Source: CAZGWJ01 sp964529445
GTDB taxonomy: Bacteria; Oederibacteriota; Muellerivitia; Muellerivitales; Muellerivitaceae
NCBI GenBank assembly: GCA_964529445.1
Contig: CAZGWJ010000001.1
Location: 29,589-93,588 of the forward strand
Direction of reading: 5' to 3'
DNA length: 64,000 bases
The notes under the pieces were generated by a model that worked only from the letters and a program-made list of their open reading frames with translations, had not been told where the DNA came from and ran no database searches. The stretch's first letter is position 1. Every line of letters starts with the position of its first letter. Positions 18,467 through 25,884 of the stretch are shown one piece after another. Both the position numbers and the translations under genes were made by a program.

Positions 18467-20161
18467 TTACGCCTTCATCTTGCGGAGGAACTCGAAGTTG
18501 CTCAGCCGGATCTCCGGGAAGCCCTGGGCGTCTGTGACGAGCCGCCCCCGGGAGTCGCGCGACACCATGACATGGTTGCCCCGAAGGTTCAGGTCCTCCA
18601 CCCCCACGGCGGCCAATTTCCGGCGGGTCCGGTCCAGCAGGGCGAAGTACATGTCCTTGTCGATGAGGTTCTCCTTGTAGGCGCGCAGGGCGTCGATGCC
18701 CTCGTAGTAGTCGCCGTCCTGGTCGGCCAGCTTCTCGTCGGGTCCGTTCCAGTAGCCCCAGATGATGATGTAGTCGCGATTGGGCTTGAGGACGGGCTCC
18801 CCGTCGGGCGTGACGAGCACCTCGTGGGAATGGTACCGGGAACCGTCGAAGACGCTTCGGGAGATCTCGGTGGCGCTGTCGGACATGTAGATGGCGCGGG
18901 GATAGATGCAGGCCACGCCCCGCTGGGCCAGTTCCACGGCCAGGGAGACCTCCTCGAAGGGGCTGTTGTACCCGTGGGACAGGATCTTCTGCTCGTCCTC
19001 GCGGAAGGGGTCCATGTCGGGCTGTTGGCCCACGCGGGAGGCCTGCAGGACCAGGTGGATGCCGTCCTTGGTGATGGTGTGGTACATCTCGCTGTAGACA
19101 GAGATCTTCGTCTTGGGGAAGTGCCGCCAGCGCTCGGGGAGGAAGTAGTCGTAGAGGACGGGGTCCTTCCCGACGACCCAGAGGCGGCCCTTCACGCTCT
19201 CCACGCGTCCGTACACGTAATCCACCCCCAGCAGGTTGACGGCGTGCAGGCTGGATTCGGGGTTCTCCTCCGTCCGGACCTTGAAACGGTCCCGCTGGCG
19301 CTTCAGGTATTCCTGGCGCTTCTGCTGGCGCACGCGCTCCTCGTTGGAGAGGGTGCGCTCCAGGAGCTCGAAGTCCACGAGGGCGTAGAGGGTGCGCCCG
19401 TCGCGGGTGCGGGCCAGGGTGCGCTCCGATTCGGGCCGGACGATGATATGGTCCGGCTTGTTGTCCCGGACCTTGAAACCGGCGTCTTCCATGACCTGTT
19501 GGGCGTCCAGGGCCAGGCCTTTCATGTTCTCGCGGCTGATGATGCCGGCCGTGAAGGCCTGGTGGGCGTCGATGCCCTTGATCCACTCGTACACCACGGC
19601 GTAGAGGCGGTGCATGTCGAGGGTCACCTCGTCGTGCGAGCGCAGTTTCGAGAGCATCTTGTGTTCCTTGCGGCCGCTCTGCCAAAGGTCAACGGTCGCG
19701 GAGGCCACGAAGATGGCCAGCGGCTTCTGGACCACGATGCGCCGTCCCGAGTGGTAGAGCTTGTTGCGAAGCTCCTTGAGCAGGGAGAACTCCTCGAAGG
19801 GACTGTTGAAGGCCGCGCCCTCCAGCACGTCCAGTTCCTCAGCGCCGGGGATGTCCTGGCCCATGCGGTTCCACTTCATCACGATGTCCTTGGAATGCCC
19901 GTTCACGGATTTGGTCCGGATCTTGTAGATGGAACTGGTGCCGGAAAGTCGCGTCGAATGCGATTCGAACCAGTCACGATCCAGCCAGTAGTTGGAAGGA
20001 TCCAGCAGGTCCAGGAAGGGAAGGCCTTCCGCCGTGACATAAAGCTCGCCCGTGTCGAGGGTCAGGTGGGCATACTCGACGCCCAGGACCTTGGTGATGC
20101 GGTTCTTTTTCCGGTCCTTGACGCCCTTGTGCCAGGTTTTCAGTTGGGAGGAAGGCGGCAT
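18467..20161 (-). CDS. Unknown protein, apparently two degenerate protein-kinase-like folds
   Basis: The protein has 564 residues and I do not recognise a named family. Two halves share layout. NSPFEEFSLLKEL (about residue 118) recurs as NSPFEEVSLAVEL (about residue 395), each preceded by a VMKW- or LVLQ-type strand. Each half then has a hinge-like segment (VVYEWIKGID; IIIWGYWNGPD). Each ends in a catalytic-loop-like and DFG-like pair: DNKPDHIIV then LVDFELL, and DLNLRGNHVMV then LSNFEFL. By analogy these match lobes of the kinase fold with altered catalytic residues. There is no signal peptide or membrane helix. The ATG at 20161 follows GAGGGA. It stands alone between repeat-filled spacers. 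Confidence 0.6.
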   Translation of the reverse strand: MPPSSQLKTWHKGVKDRKKNRITKVLGVEYAHLTLDTGELYVTAEGLPFLDLLDPSNYWLDRDWFESHSTRLSGTSSIYKIRTKSVNGHSKDIVMKWNRMGQDIPGAEELDVLEGAAFNSPFEEFSLLKELRNKLYHSGRRIVVQKPLAIFVASATVDLWQSGRKEHKMLSKLRSHDEVTLDMHRLYAVVYEWIKGIDAHQAFTAGIISRENMKGLALDAQQVMEDAGFKVRDNKPDHIIVRPESERTLARTRDGRTLYALVDFELLERTLSNEERVRQQKRQEYLKRQRDRFKVRTEENPESSLHAVNLLGVDYVYGRVESVKGRLWVVGKDPVLYDYFLPERWRHFPKTKISVYSEMYHTITKDGIHLVLQASRVGQQPDMDPFREDEQKILSHGYNSPFEEVSLAVELAQRGVACIYPRAIYMSDSATEISRSVFDGSRYHSHEVLVTPDGEPVLKPNRDYIIIWGYWNGPDEKLADQDGDYYEGIDALRAYKENLIDKDMYFALLDRTRRKLAAVGVEDLNLRGNHVMVSRDSRGRLVTDAQGFPEIRLSNFEFLRKMKA

Positions 20162-20221
20162 GGTCCCTCGTTGCGACGAACGGTTGGCTGATTATACACC
20201 GGGGTTAAAAAAGGAGGGCGG

Positions 20222-20443
20222 CTGAACACCCACAATTACCGCAGAGTCACAGAGGCCTGTCGATCGAGGAAGGATCATCATGCCGTCAGAAGAAGTAAGA
20301 TCTCTGTGTCTGAGCGCTTCTGCGGTTCTCGTTGCCGTTCCGCGGTCGTATCGGAATCCATCCCCTCCATCGGTGGTTAAAATGGCTTGAGTTGTTCTCT
20401 GCGGCTCTGCGCCTCTGCGGTTCCCGTTTTCGTGTTGTCGGGA
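20222..20443. repeat. Two repeat types in the spacer after queD
   Basis: Nothing coding is seen in 283 nt. ACCGCAGAG with CACAGAG (20238-20254) faces CTCTGTG with TCTGCGGT (20302-20334) as a long imperfect inverted repeat. Next comes a minus-strand copy of the ACCGATGGAtGGGGATGGA word (20345-20382, variant). A CTCTGCGGCTCTGCGCCTCTGCGG run (20397-20422) closes the spacer. Confidence 0.55.
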
Positions 20444-20908
20444 TTAGTTTCCGCCGCGGTAGGTGACCGAACTCGAATCCGACTCCCACAGCGTCATCTC
20501 GACCGGCGTCACGCCCTCCTTCTTCAGCCGGGGGGCGAGGCGTTTCCAGAGGTCGCGAATGATGTTCTCGGCGGTGGGCTGGAGGGTGGGCGTCGAGCGG
20601 AACGGCTCCACCTCCTGGTTGATGAAGCGGTGGTCGTAGCGGGAACGGACCTCCGAATCCAGGATCTCCTTCAGGCGCCGGAAATCCACGACAAAACCGG
20701 TGTCGCTCTTCACGGGTCCCTTCGCGGTCACGCGGAGGCGGTAGGAGTGGCCATGGGGAAATTCCGCGGCCCTCGGGTCGTCGGCACGATAGCCCGAGCA
20801 ACGTCCGAAGACCGACAGGTTCCTCTCGCGGCTCCAGGCGGGGTTGTGGAGGTAGTGGGCCGCCTCGAACGCGACCTCTTTGGATATCTCGACTAATTCT
20901 TTAGACAC
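20444..20908 (-). CDS. queD: 6-pyruvoyltetrahydropterin synthase/QueD family
   Basis: A 154-residue T-fold protein. Zn ligands His18 (FEAAHYL), His52 and His54 (FPHGHSY) and the catalytic Cys37 are present. GFVVDFRRLK and the late TAENI segment complete the family pattern. QueD makes 6-carboxytetrahydropterin from dihydroneopterin triphosphate for queuosine and other deazapurines. QueC, QueE and QueF are not nearby, so a PTPS role cannot be excluded. I chose GTG at 20908 because AAGGAG sits 7 nt before it. An in-frame TTG at 20914 is too close to that site. Confidence 0.88.
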   Translation of the reverse strand: MSKELVEISKEVAFEAAHYLHNPAWSRERNLSVFGRCSGYRADDPRAAEFPHGHSYRLRVTAKGPVKSDTGFVVDFRRLKEILDSEVRSRYDHRFINQEVEPFRSTPTLQPTAENIIRDLWKRLAPRLKKEGVTPVEMTLWESDSSSVTYRGGN

Positions 20909-20920
20909 GGACAATCTCCT

Positions 20921-21060
20921 TACCGCAGAGAACGCAGGGATCGCAGGGAACAGCTAAGACCCTAAGTCGGGAAATGCATTCCCGCAAGTGCCTTTTAACT
21001 GCGATCAATGATGGAACCCTATAGGGTCGTTCTCTGCGAACTCTGCGTACCCTGCGGTTA
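20921..21060. repeat. Imperfect inverted repeat ACCGCAGAGAACGCAG type
   Basis: TACCGCAGAGAACGCAGGG at the left end pairs with the right arm, which reads TTCTCTGCG-AACTCTGCGTACCCTGCGGTTA. About 75 nt lie between the arms. The right end forms the stop codon region of nadE and the left end the queD leader, so the element fills the whole spacer. Confidence 0.65.
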
Positions 21061-22740
21061 ATCCTCGGTGAAGCGCTGCGCGAGGGGCATCCGACGGCCG
21101 ATGCCGAAGGCCTTCGGGGTCACCTTCAGCCCGGGCGCCATCTGGCGTCTCTTGTATTCGTTGCCCGACACCATGCGAACGACCTTCTCCACCACCGATC
21201 GCTTGAATCCGGCTTTCACGATGCGGGAGGCTTCCCAATGGTCCTCCACGTAGTGCTTGAGGATGGCGTCCAGCGTGTCATAGGGAGGCAGGGTGTCCTG
21301 GTCGGTCTGGTGGGGCCTGAGTTCCGCCGAGGGGGCTTTCCTGAAGACGGCTTCGGGGATGAGCCGCCGGTGGCGGTTGGCGTAGCGGGCGAGGGCGTAC
21401 ACCTGGTGCTTGGGAAGGTCCGAGATGACGGCGAGACCGCCGCACATGTCGCCGTAAAGGGTGCTGTAACCGACGGCCAGTTCGCTCTTGTTGCCCGTGG
21501 AGAGGACGAGACGGCCGAACTTGTTGGAGAGGGACATGAGGAAGAGGCCGCGCAGGCGGGCTTGCGCGTTCTCCTCGGCCAGTCCGGGTTTCGTGCCCCG
21601 GAAGGCGGGAGCGAGGGAGGAAAGGGCCGCGCGGAAGGACCTCGTGATGGGAAGGACCCGGAAGTCGATCCCGAGGGCTTGGGCGAGGGTTTCGGAATCC
21701 TTCACGCTGCCCCGCGAGGAGTAGGGTGAGGGCATCGTGACGCCCATGACGTTCTCCCTGCCCAGGGCCTCGACGGCGAGACAGGCCACGAGGGCCGAGT
21801 CGATCCCTCCCGAGAGGCCGATGAGCACCCGCGAGAAGCCGCATTTGTTCACGTAATCGCGGGTGCCTAAAACCAGGGCGCGGAACTGGGCTTCGACGAT
21901 GGTGGAGGAGGACGGCCGGACGTCGAGCCGCGGGCGGGACGGATCGAAGACCAGAAGGTCCTCCGCGAAGTCGAGGGCGCGGGCCAGAAGGCGGCCCCTC
22001 GCGTCCACGGCCATCGAGGCGCCGTCGAACACGAGGTCGTCGTTACCGCCCACCAGGTTGCAGTACAGGACGGGGCATCTCAGGCGACGGGCCGCGGTCG
22101 CGAGGACGGCCTGTCGCTGGGCGAGCTTGTCGCGGTGGAAGGGGGAAGCCGAGAGGTTCAGCACCAGGTCGGGACGGTGGGCCGCCAGTTCCCGGACGGG
22201 GTCGCGGTCGTAGAGGGGGCGGCGGTTTCGCCGGGGATTCGCGTTCCAAAGGTCCTCGCAGATGGTGACCCCGATCCGAAGGCCATCCAGACGATACGGC
22301 GGTGCCAACCGGGGCGCCGGCTCGAAGTAACGGTCCTCGTCGAAGACGTCGTAGTTGGGGAGCAGGACCTTCCGATCGACATGGAGGATACGGCCGTCCT
22401 TCACCGTGAGAGCCGCGTTGTGGAGGTGCTTGCCGGTATTCCGGTTGGGAAGCACGGTCCCCACGACGGCCGCGATGCCGCGGGCCGAGCGTGCCACCCG
22501 CTTCAGGGACTTATCGGCGGCCTTCAGGAAAGCGGGGCGCTCCAGCAGGTCGCGGGGGGGATAGCCGGTGAGCGTGAGCTCGGGAAAGATCGCGAGGCCG
22601 CAATCGGCCGCCCGGGCGCGTTCAAGGGAGCGTTCGATCTTGAGGGCGTTTCCCTCAAAGTCCCCGATGGTGGTGTTGATTTGACATAAAGCTATCTTCA
22701 AGTCAGGATGTCCGTCCGGGTTTCGTCGATGTTTCGTCAC
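21058..22740 (-). CDS. nadE: Glutamine-dependent NAD+ synthetase
   Basis: The protein has 560 residues with two domains. The N-terminal nitrilase-like glutaminase shows the Glu-Lys-Cys triad in IFPELTLTGYPP, VDRKVLLPNYDVFDE and GVTICEDLWN. The C-terminal NAD synthetase domain has the PP-loop LIGLSGGIDSALVACL. It amidates nicotinate adenine dinucleotide using ammonia channelled from glutamine. The GTG at 22740 is poorly supported. A TTG at 22701 starting LKIALCQ would match the usual N-terminus more closely. It is divergent from the next gene. Confidence 0.95.
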   Translation of the reverse strand: MTKHRRNPDGHPDLKIALCQINTTIGDFEGNALKIERSLERARAADCGLAIFPELTLTGYPPRDLLERPAFLKAADKSLKRVARSARGIAAVVGTVLPNRNTGKHLHNAALTVKDGRILHVDRKVLLPNYDVFDEDRYFEPAPRLAPPYRLDGLRIGVTICEDLWNANPRRNRRPLYDRDPVRELAAHRPDLVLNLSASPFHRDKLAQRQAVLATAARRLRCPVLYCNLVGGNDDLVFDGASMAVDARGRLLARALDFAEDLLVFDPSRPRLDVRPSSSTIVEAQFRALVLGTRDYVNKCGFSRVLIGLSGGIDSALVACLAVEALGRENVMGVTMPSPYSSRGSVKDSETLAQALGIDFRVLPITRSFRAALSSLAPAFRGTKPGLAEENAQARLRGLFLMSLSNKFGRLVLSTGNKSELAVGYSTLYGDMCGGLAVISDLPKHQVYALARYANRHRRLIPEAVFRKAPSAELRPHQTDQDTLPPYDTLDAILKHYVEDHWEASRIVKAGFKRSVVEKVVRMVSGNEYKRRQMAPGLKVTPKAFGIGRRMPLAQRFTED

Positions 22741-22807
22741 CCTTGAGATTCGTTCTTGGTGTCTTCGTGCCTTCGTGGTGAACGATGCGGTAATGGGAGA
22801 GTCTAAA

Positions 22808-23392
22808 GTGAAGTGCCCGGATTGTCAAAAACTCGATGATTCGCCACGTTGGCGGCGCCTTGGAGCCAAGCTCCGTGGCGGTTCTCGCCTGGTCGTCGGC
22901 GTCCTGGCCGACACGCAGGGAACACTCTCGATGGCCCAGTTGGATTCCGTCAAACGCGCCTTCAAGGGAGCCGACGCGATCCTTCATGCAGGGGGCATCG
23001 GGGACGTCCGGGTTCTCGAGCAGTTGGAGCCCATGGCGCCCGTCTTCGCCGTGAACGGCAACCAGGACGACCAGGTCGTGAAATACGAGGTGTTGCAGAA
23101 GGTGGTGCTGAACTTCGGACCCGTCCGGTTGGGCCTCACCCATGGTTACGGCAAGCCGCACGGTTTGAAGGCCCGGCTCCTGAAGGAGTTCGAGGGAGCG
23201 GGCGTTTCGCTCATCGTTTACGGGCGCAATTTCGAGCCTACCGCCATGCAGGCGGGGGACGTGTTCTTCTTCAATCCGGGTTCCATCTCGGGAACGAGAC
23301 CGGAGGGGAAGAAGGGCACCGACCGTCCACGTGTTGGGTTACTCTACTTGCAAGGTCAGTGTATTGAGGGTCAGCCGGGAATACCCCTGTAA
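22808..23392 (+). CDS. YfcE/MJ0936-like metallophosphoesterase with lost metal ligands
   Basis: About 194 residues. The fold signature of small YfcE-type phosphodiesterases is present, but the metal sites are altered. D-x-H has become ADTQG, the G-D after HAG has become HAGGIGD, and GNCD is GNQDD. The HGH site has become LTHGYGKPHG, and the GHTH site reads VYGRNFEPT. It is probably a non-catalytic relative or binds metals differently. A CPDC pair sits at the extreme N-terminus. I prefer the GTG at 22808, which follows GGGAGAG. ATG at 22793 and GTG at 22775 are in frame. It diverges from nadE. Confidence 0.7.
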   Translation: MKCPDCQKLDDSPRWRRLGAKLRGGSRLVVGVLADTQGTLSMAQLDSVKRAFKGADAILHAGGIGDVRVLEQLEPMAPVFAVNGNQDDQVVKYEVLQKVVLNFGPVRLGLTHGYGKPHGLKARLLKEFEGAGVSLIVYGRNFEPTAMQAGDVFFFNPGSISGTRPEGKKGTDRPRVGLLYLQGQCIEGQPGIPL

Positions 23393-23445
23393 AGAAAGTT
23401 AGGAGTTAGGAGTTAGGAGTCGTTGACAAAACAAAGAAGTGCTTA

Positions 23446-23500
23446 TTGGTGGCGCCCGTAGGGCGCTGGTGGTGCCTCGAAGAGGCACTGGTGGTGAAAG
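23446..23500. repeat. Tandem small hairpins (GGCGCC-type and TGCCTC-type)
   Basis: GGCGCCCGTAGGGCGCTGGTGG is followed by TGCCTCGAAGAGGCACTGGTGG. They are two hairpins of the same design with a shared GTGGTG suffix. A related copy, GCGCCTCGAAGAGGCGC, lies at about 47149-47165. Confidence 0.55.
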
Positions 23501-23510
23501 AGGTGACTCC

Positions 23511-24188
23511 GTGATCTGGAAGTTGTTGCCATCGTCATCTAAACCTACAAAATCACAGATGGAGTGGGACGCCGCCCTCTTCCACTCCTTCAAGAAGGGC
23601 GATGCACCCATCCTGCGCTTCTTCTCGTTCTCCCATCCCACCCTCACCTTGGGCCGCCTTGAGGCCAATCGCATCGAACTCAACGCCCTTCCTTATCCCT
23701 ATGAAGTGCGCCCTACGGGGGGGCGGGCCGTCTTCCACTCCGAGGCCGATCTCTGCTACGCCGTCATCGCGTCGACCGACGACCCCCTCGTGGGGGGCCG
23801 ACTGCCCGAGAGCTACCGGAAGATCAGCACCCTGATCGCTAAGGGTCTTGCCGCCCTGGGGCGCCCGGTGGCTCTCTCCGACTCGCCCCACAAGGGCCGC
23901 GGACCGGGCCATTGCTTCTCGGCGCCCACCCAGGCGGAACTGCTCATGGACGGCCGCAAGGTGGCGGGCGGGGCCCAGGCCCGGGAGGGGGATGTCCTCT
24001 TGCAACAGGGGGTCATTCTCCTTAACGTGGGAGAGGGTTGGCGAGGGCTGCTTGGTGAGACCGACCCGGAGAAGTTGATGATCGGCCTCAACGACGAGGG
24101 GCGGGAACCGGTTCTCGCGGCCGCCGACGTCGAACGCGCCGTGATCCAGGCTTTCGTTTCCAACGGTGTGAGTTTTGATATAACGTAG
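23511..24188 (+). CDS. Octanoyltransferase LipM-like (LplA/LipB superfamily)
   Basis: The protein has 225 residues from the GTG at 23511, which sits 5 nt after GAGGTGA. The frame is open for 24 more codons into a repeat, which is not coding. RPTGGRAVFH (68-77) is the lipoate-binding loop. GHCFSAPTQAELLMDGRKVAGGAQ (from 133) carries Cys135 and Lys150 as in LipM-type octanoyl transferases. Its likely role is to move octanoyl from ACP to a lipoyl domain. A lipoate-protein ligase role is less likely given the Cys. The dihydrolipoyl dehydrogenase gene downstream supports lipoyl metabolism. Confidence 0.82.
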   Translation: MIWKLLPSSSKPTKSQMEWDAALFHSFKKGDAPILRFFSFSHPTLTLGRLEANRIELNALPYPYEVRPTGGRAVFHSEADLCYAVIASTDDPLVGGRLPESYRKISTLIAKGLAALGRPVALSDSPHKGRGPGHCFSAPTQAELLMDGRKVAGGAQAREGDVLLQQGVILLNVGEGWRGLLGETDPEKLMIGLNDEGREPVLAAADVERAVIQAFVSNGVSFDIT

Positions 24189-24202
24189 AAGCCGGAACAA
24201 CA

Positions 24203-24312
24203 ACGCTCACCGCAGAGGACGCGGGGAACACAGAGAACGACTTTTTGGGTTTTGGAAGTTGAGTCACCCTCGATCGTCTTTCCCTGTGACCTCTGCGTTC
24301 TCTGCGGTCCAT
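24203..24312. repeat. Imperfect inverted repeat ACCGCAGAGGACGCGG type
   Basis: The left arm (ACCGCAGAGGACGCGGGGAA, then CACAGAGAACGA) faces a right arm (TCGTCTTTCCCTGTGACCTC, then TGCGTTCTCTGCGGT). About 35 nt lie between. This is the clearest full copy of the CGCAGAG family. It fills the lipM-lpd spacer. Confidence 0.7.
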
Positions 24313-24325
24313 GTGAGGTGTATTC

Positions 24326-25609
24326 GTGAAGTCCTTTGATGTTCTCATCGTCGGCGGCGGTCCCGGCGGATACACGCTGGCTCATCTGCTGGCCCGCCAG
24401 GGCAAGTCGGTCGCGCTTTTCGAGCGCAGGAAGCTCGGCGGGGCCTGCCTGCACGTGGGTTGCATTCCTACCAAACTCCTCCAGCAGGCCTCCGTCCGCT
24501 ACTCCGCGCTCTCCAAGGAAGGCAAGTCCTGGGGCCTCGAGGCTCCGGAAGTGAAGCTGAATTTCGATACCATCGTGGCCCGCCTCAAGAAGACCGTCAC
24601 GGTCCTGGAGATGGGCATCTCCTCCATGTTGAAAGCCGACAAGGTCGAGGTCGTTCAGGGCGAGGCGACTGTCAAGGCGCCGGACCTCGTTGTATGCAGC
24701 GGCGAGGAATATAAAGGGAAGGAGCTCATTCTCGCGGTGGGTTCCCGTCCCCGCGTCCTGCCCTCCTTCCCCCTGGGCGACGGCGTCGTGACGAGCGACG
24801 AACTGCTGTCCCAGCCGAGGCTTCCCAAGTCCCTGCTGGTGGTCGGGGCGGGCGTCATTGGCCTCGAGTTCGCCGGCCTCTACGCCCAGATGGGCGTGAA
24901 GGTGCGCGTGGGGGACATCCTTTCCACCCTGATCCCCACCATGGACGCGGAACTCTCCCAACTGCTCCTGAACGCTTATCGAAAGATGGGCGTGGAGCTC
25001 GAACTGGGCGTCGAGGAGGTCGTCCGCAGGGACGAGGATATGGTTCTCGTCGCGGCGGGGCGAGTGAACAACCTGGACCACGCGGGGATCCCCGCGTTGA
25101 ATCTCGCGATCGAGAAGGGCCGCGTGAAGGTGGACGGACAATTGAGGACTTCCGTTCCCGGCGTCTGGGCCATCGGCGACCTGTCCTCGACGTTCCCCTA
25201 CGCCCATTCGGCCTACGAACACGCCCGCATCGTTGCGGAGGCCATGAAAGGATCGAAGGAGACGATGGACGACCGCAAGGTGCCCCACGTCATCTTCTCC
25301 TCCCCTGAGATGGCGGGCGTGGGGATGACCGAGGCGGAGGCCAAGGCCGCCTGCCCGAGCCTGAAGGTCTTGCGCAACAACATGGCGGCCGTCTCCAAGG
25401 CCCGCATCCTGGGCGAGATCCAGGGTTTCGTGAAGGTGCTTTACGACGGAGATTCGGGGAGGATCCTGGGGGTTCAGATGGCCGGTCCCGAGGCCACGGA
25501 CCTGATCGGCGAGGCGTGCCTGCTGGTGTCGAAGGGCCTGACGGTGGAGGACCTGAAGAGGACGTTGCATCCGCACCCCACGCTCGCGGAAGCCTTCTAC
25601 TTCCACTGA
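24326..25609 (+). CDS. lpdA: Dihydrolipoyl dehydrogenase
   Basis: A 427-residue flavoprotein of the disulfide reductase family. The FAD motif is VGGGPGGYTLA (9-19). The redox disulfide is Cys41-Cys46 in GGACLHVGCIPTK. The NAD motif is VVGAGVIGLEF. The C-terminal His-Glu dyad is in LHPHPTLAEAF. It reoxidises lipoyl groups of 2-oxoacid dehydrogenases or glycine cleavage. It is shorter than the usual 460-470 residues, mostly through short loops in the central domain. The GTG at 24326 follows GAGGTG. The lipM-like gene upstream is on the same strand. Confidence 0.9.
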   Translation: MKSFDVLIVGGGPGGYTLAHLLARQGKSVALFERRKLGGACLHVGCIPTKLLQQASVRYSALSKEGKSWGLEAPEVKLNFDTIVARLKKTVTVLEMGISSMLKADKVEVVQGEATVKAPDLVVCSGEEYKGKELILAVGSRPRVLPSFPLGDGVVTSDELLSQPRLPKSLLVVGAGVIGLEFAGLYAQMGVKVRVGDILSTLIPTMDAELSQLLLNAYRKMGVELELGVEEVVRRDEDMVLVAAGRVNNLDHAGIPALNLAIEKGRVKVDGQLRTSVPGVWAIGDLSSTFPYAHSAYEHARIVAEAMKGSKETMDDRKVPHVIFSSPEMAGVGMTEAEAKAACPSLKVLRNNMAAVSKARILGEIQGFVKVLYDGDSGRILGVQMAGPEATDLIGEACLLVSKGLTVEDLKRTLHPHPTLAEAFYFH

Positions 25610-25621
25610 CCCAACATGACC

Positions 25622-25765
25622 ATTAGCCACCGATGGATGGGGATGGATCCGCCTTCGGCGAGATCTCGGCACCAATGTTAATTGGTGACGGACACCGATT
25701 AGGCTTCATCGGTCATCCCGAGACGGATTTCGTGAGGGATCCCCGGTTCTGCCCATTCGTGTGTA
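25622..25765. repeat. ACCGATGGATGGGGATGGA repeat in the lpdA-xylanase spacer
   Basis: TTAGCCACCGATGGATGGGG with GGATCCGCCTTCGGCGAGA recurs in inverted orientation at 38863-38942 and in part at 20345-20382 and 57701-57740. A GGCACCAATGTTAATTGGTGACGG hairpin follows. No gene is seen in 25610-25884. Confidence 0.6.
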
Positions 25766-25884
25766 GGGCCTCGCCCATGGCATGGTTTGGTAGCGCTTCC
25801 ACCCTATTTGCCGTTCACTTCATTCTGCACGCCTGTTGTATCATTCCACTCACGACATTCAACCCTTTCGAAGGCGGTGCCTGA

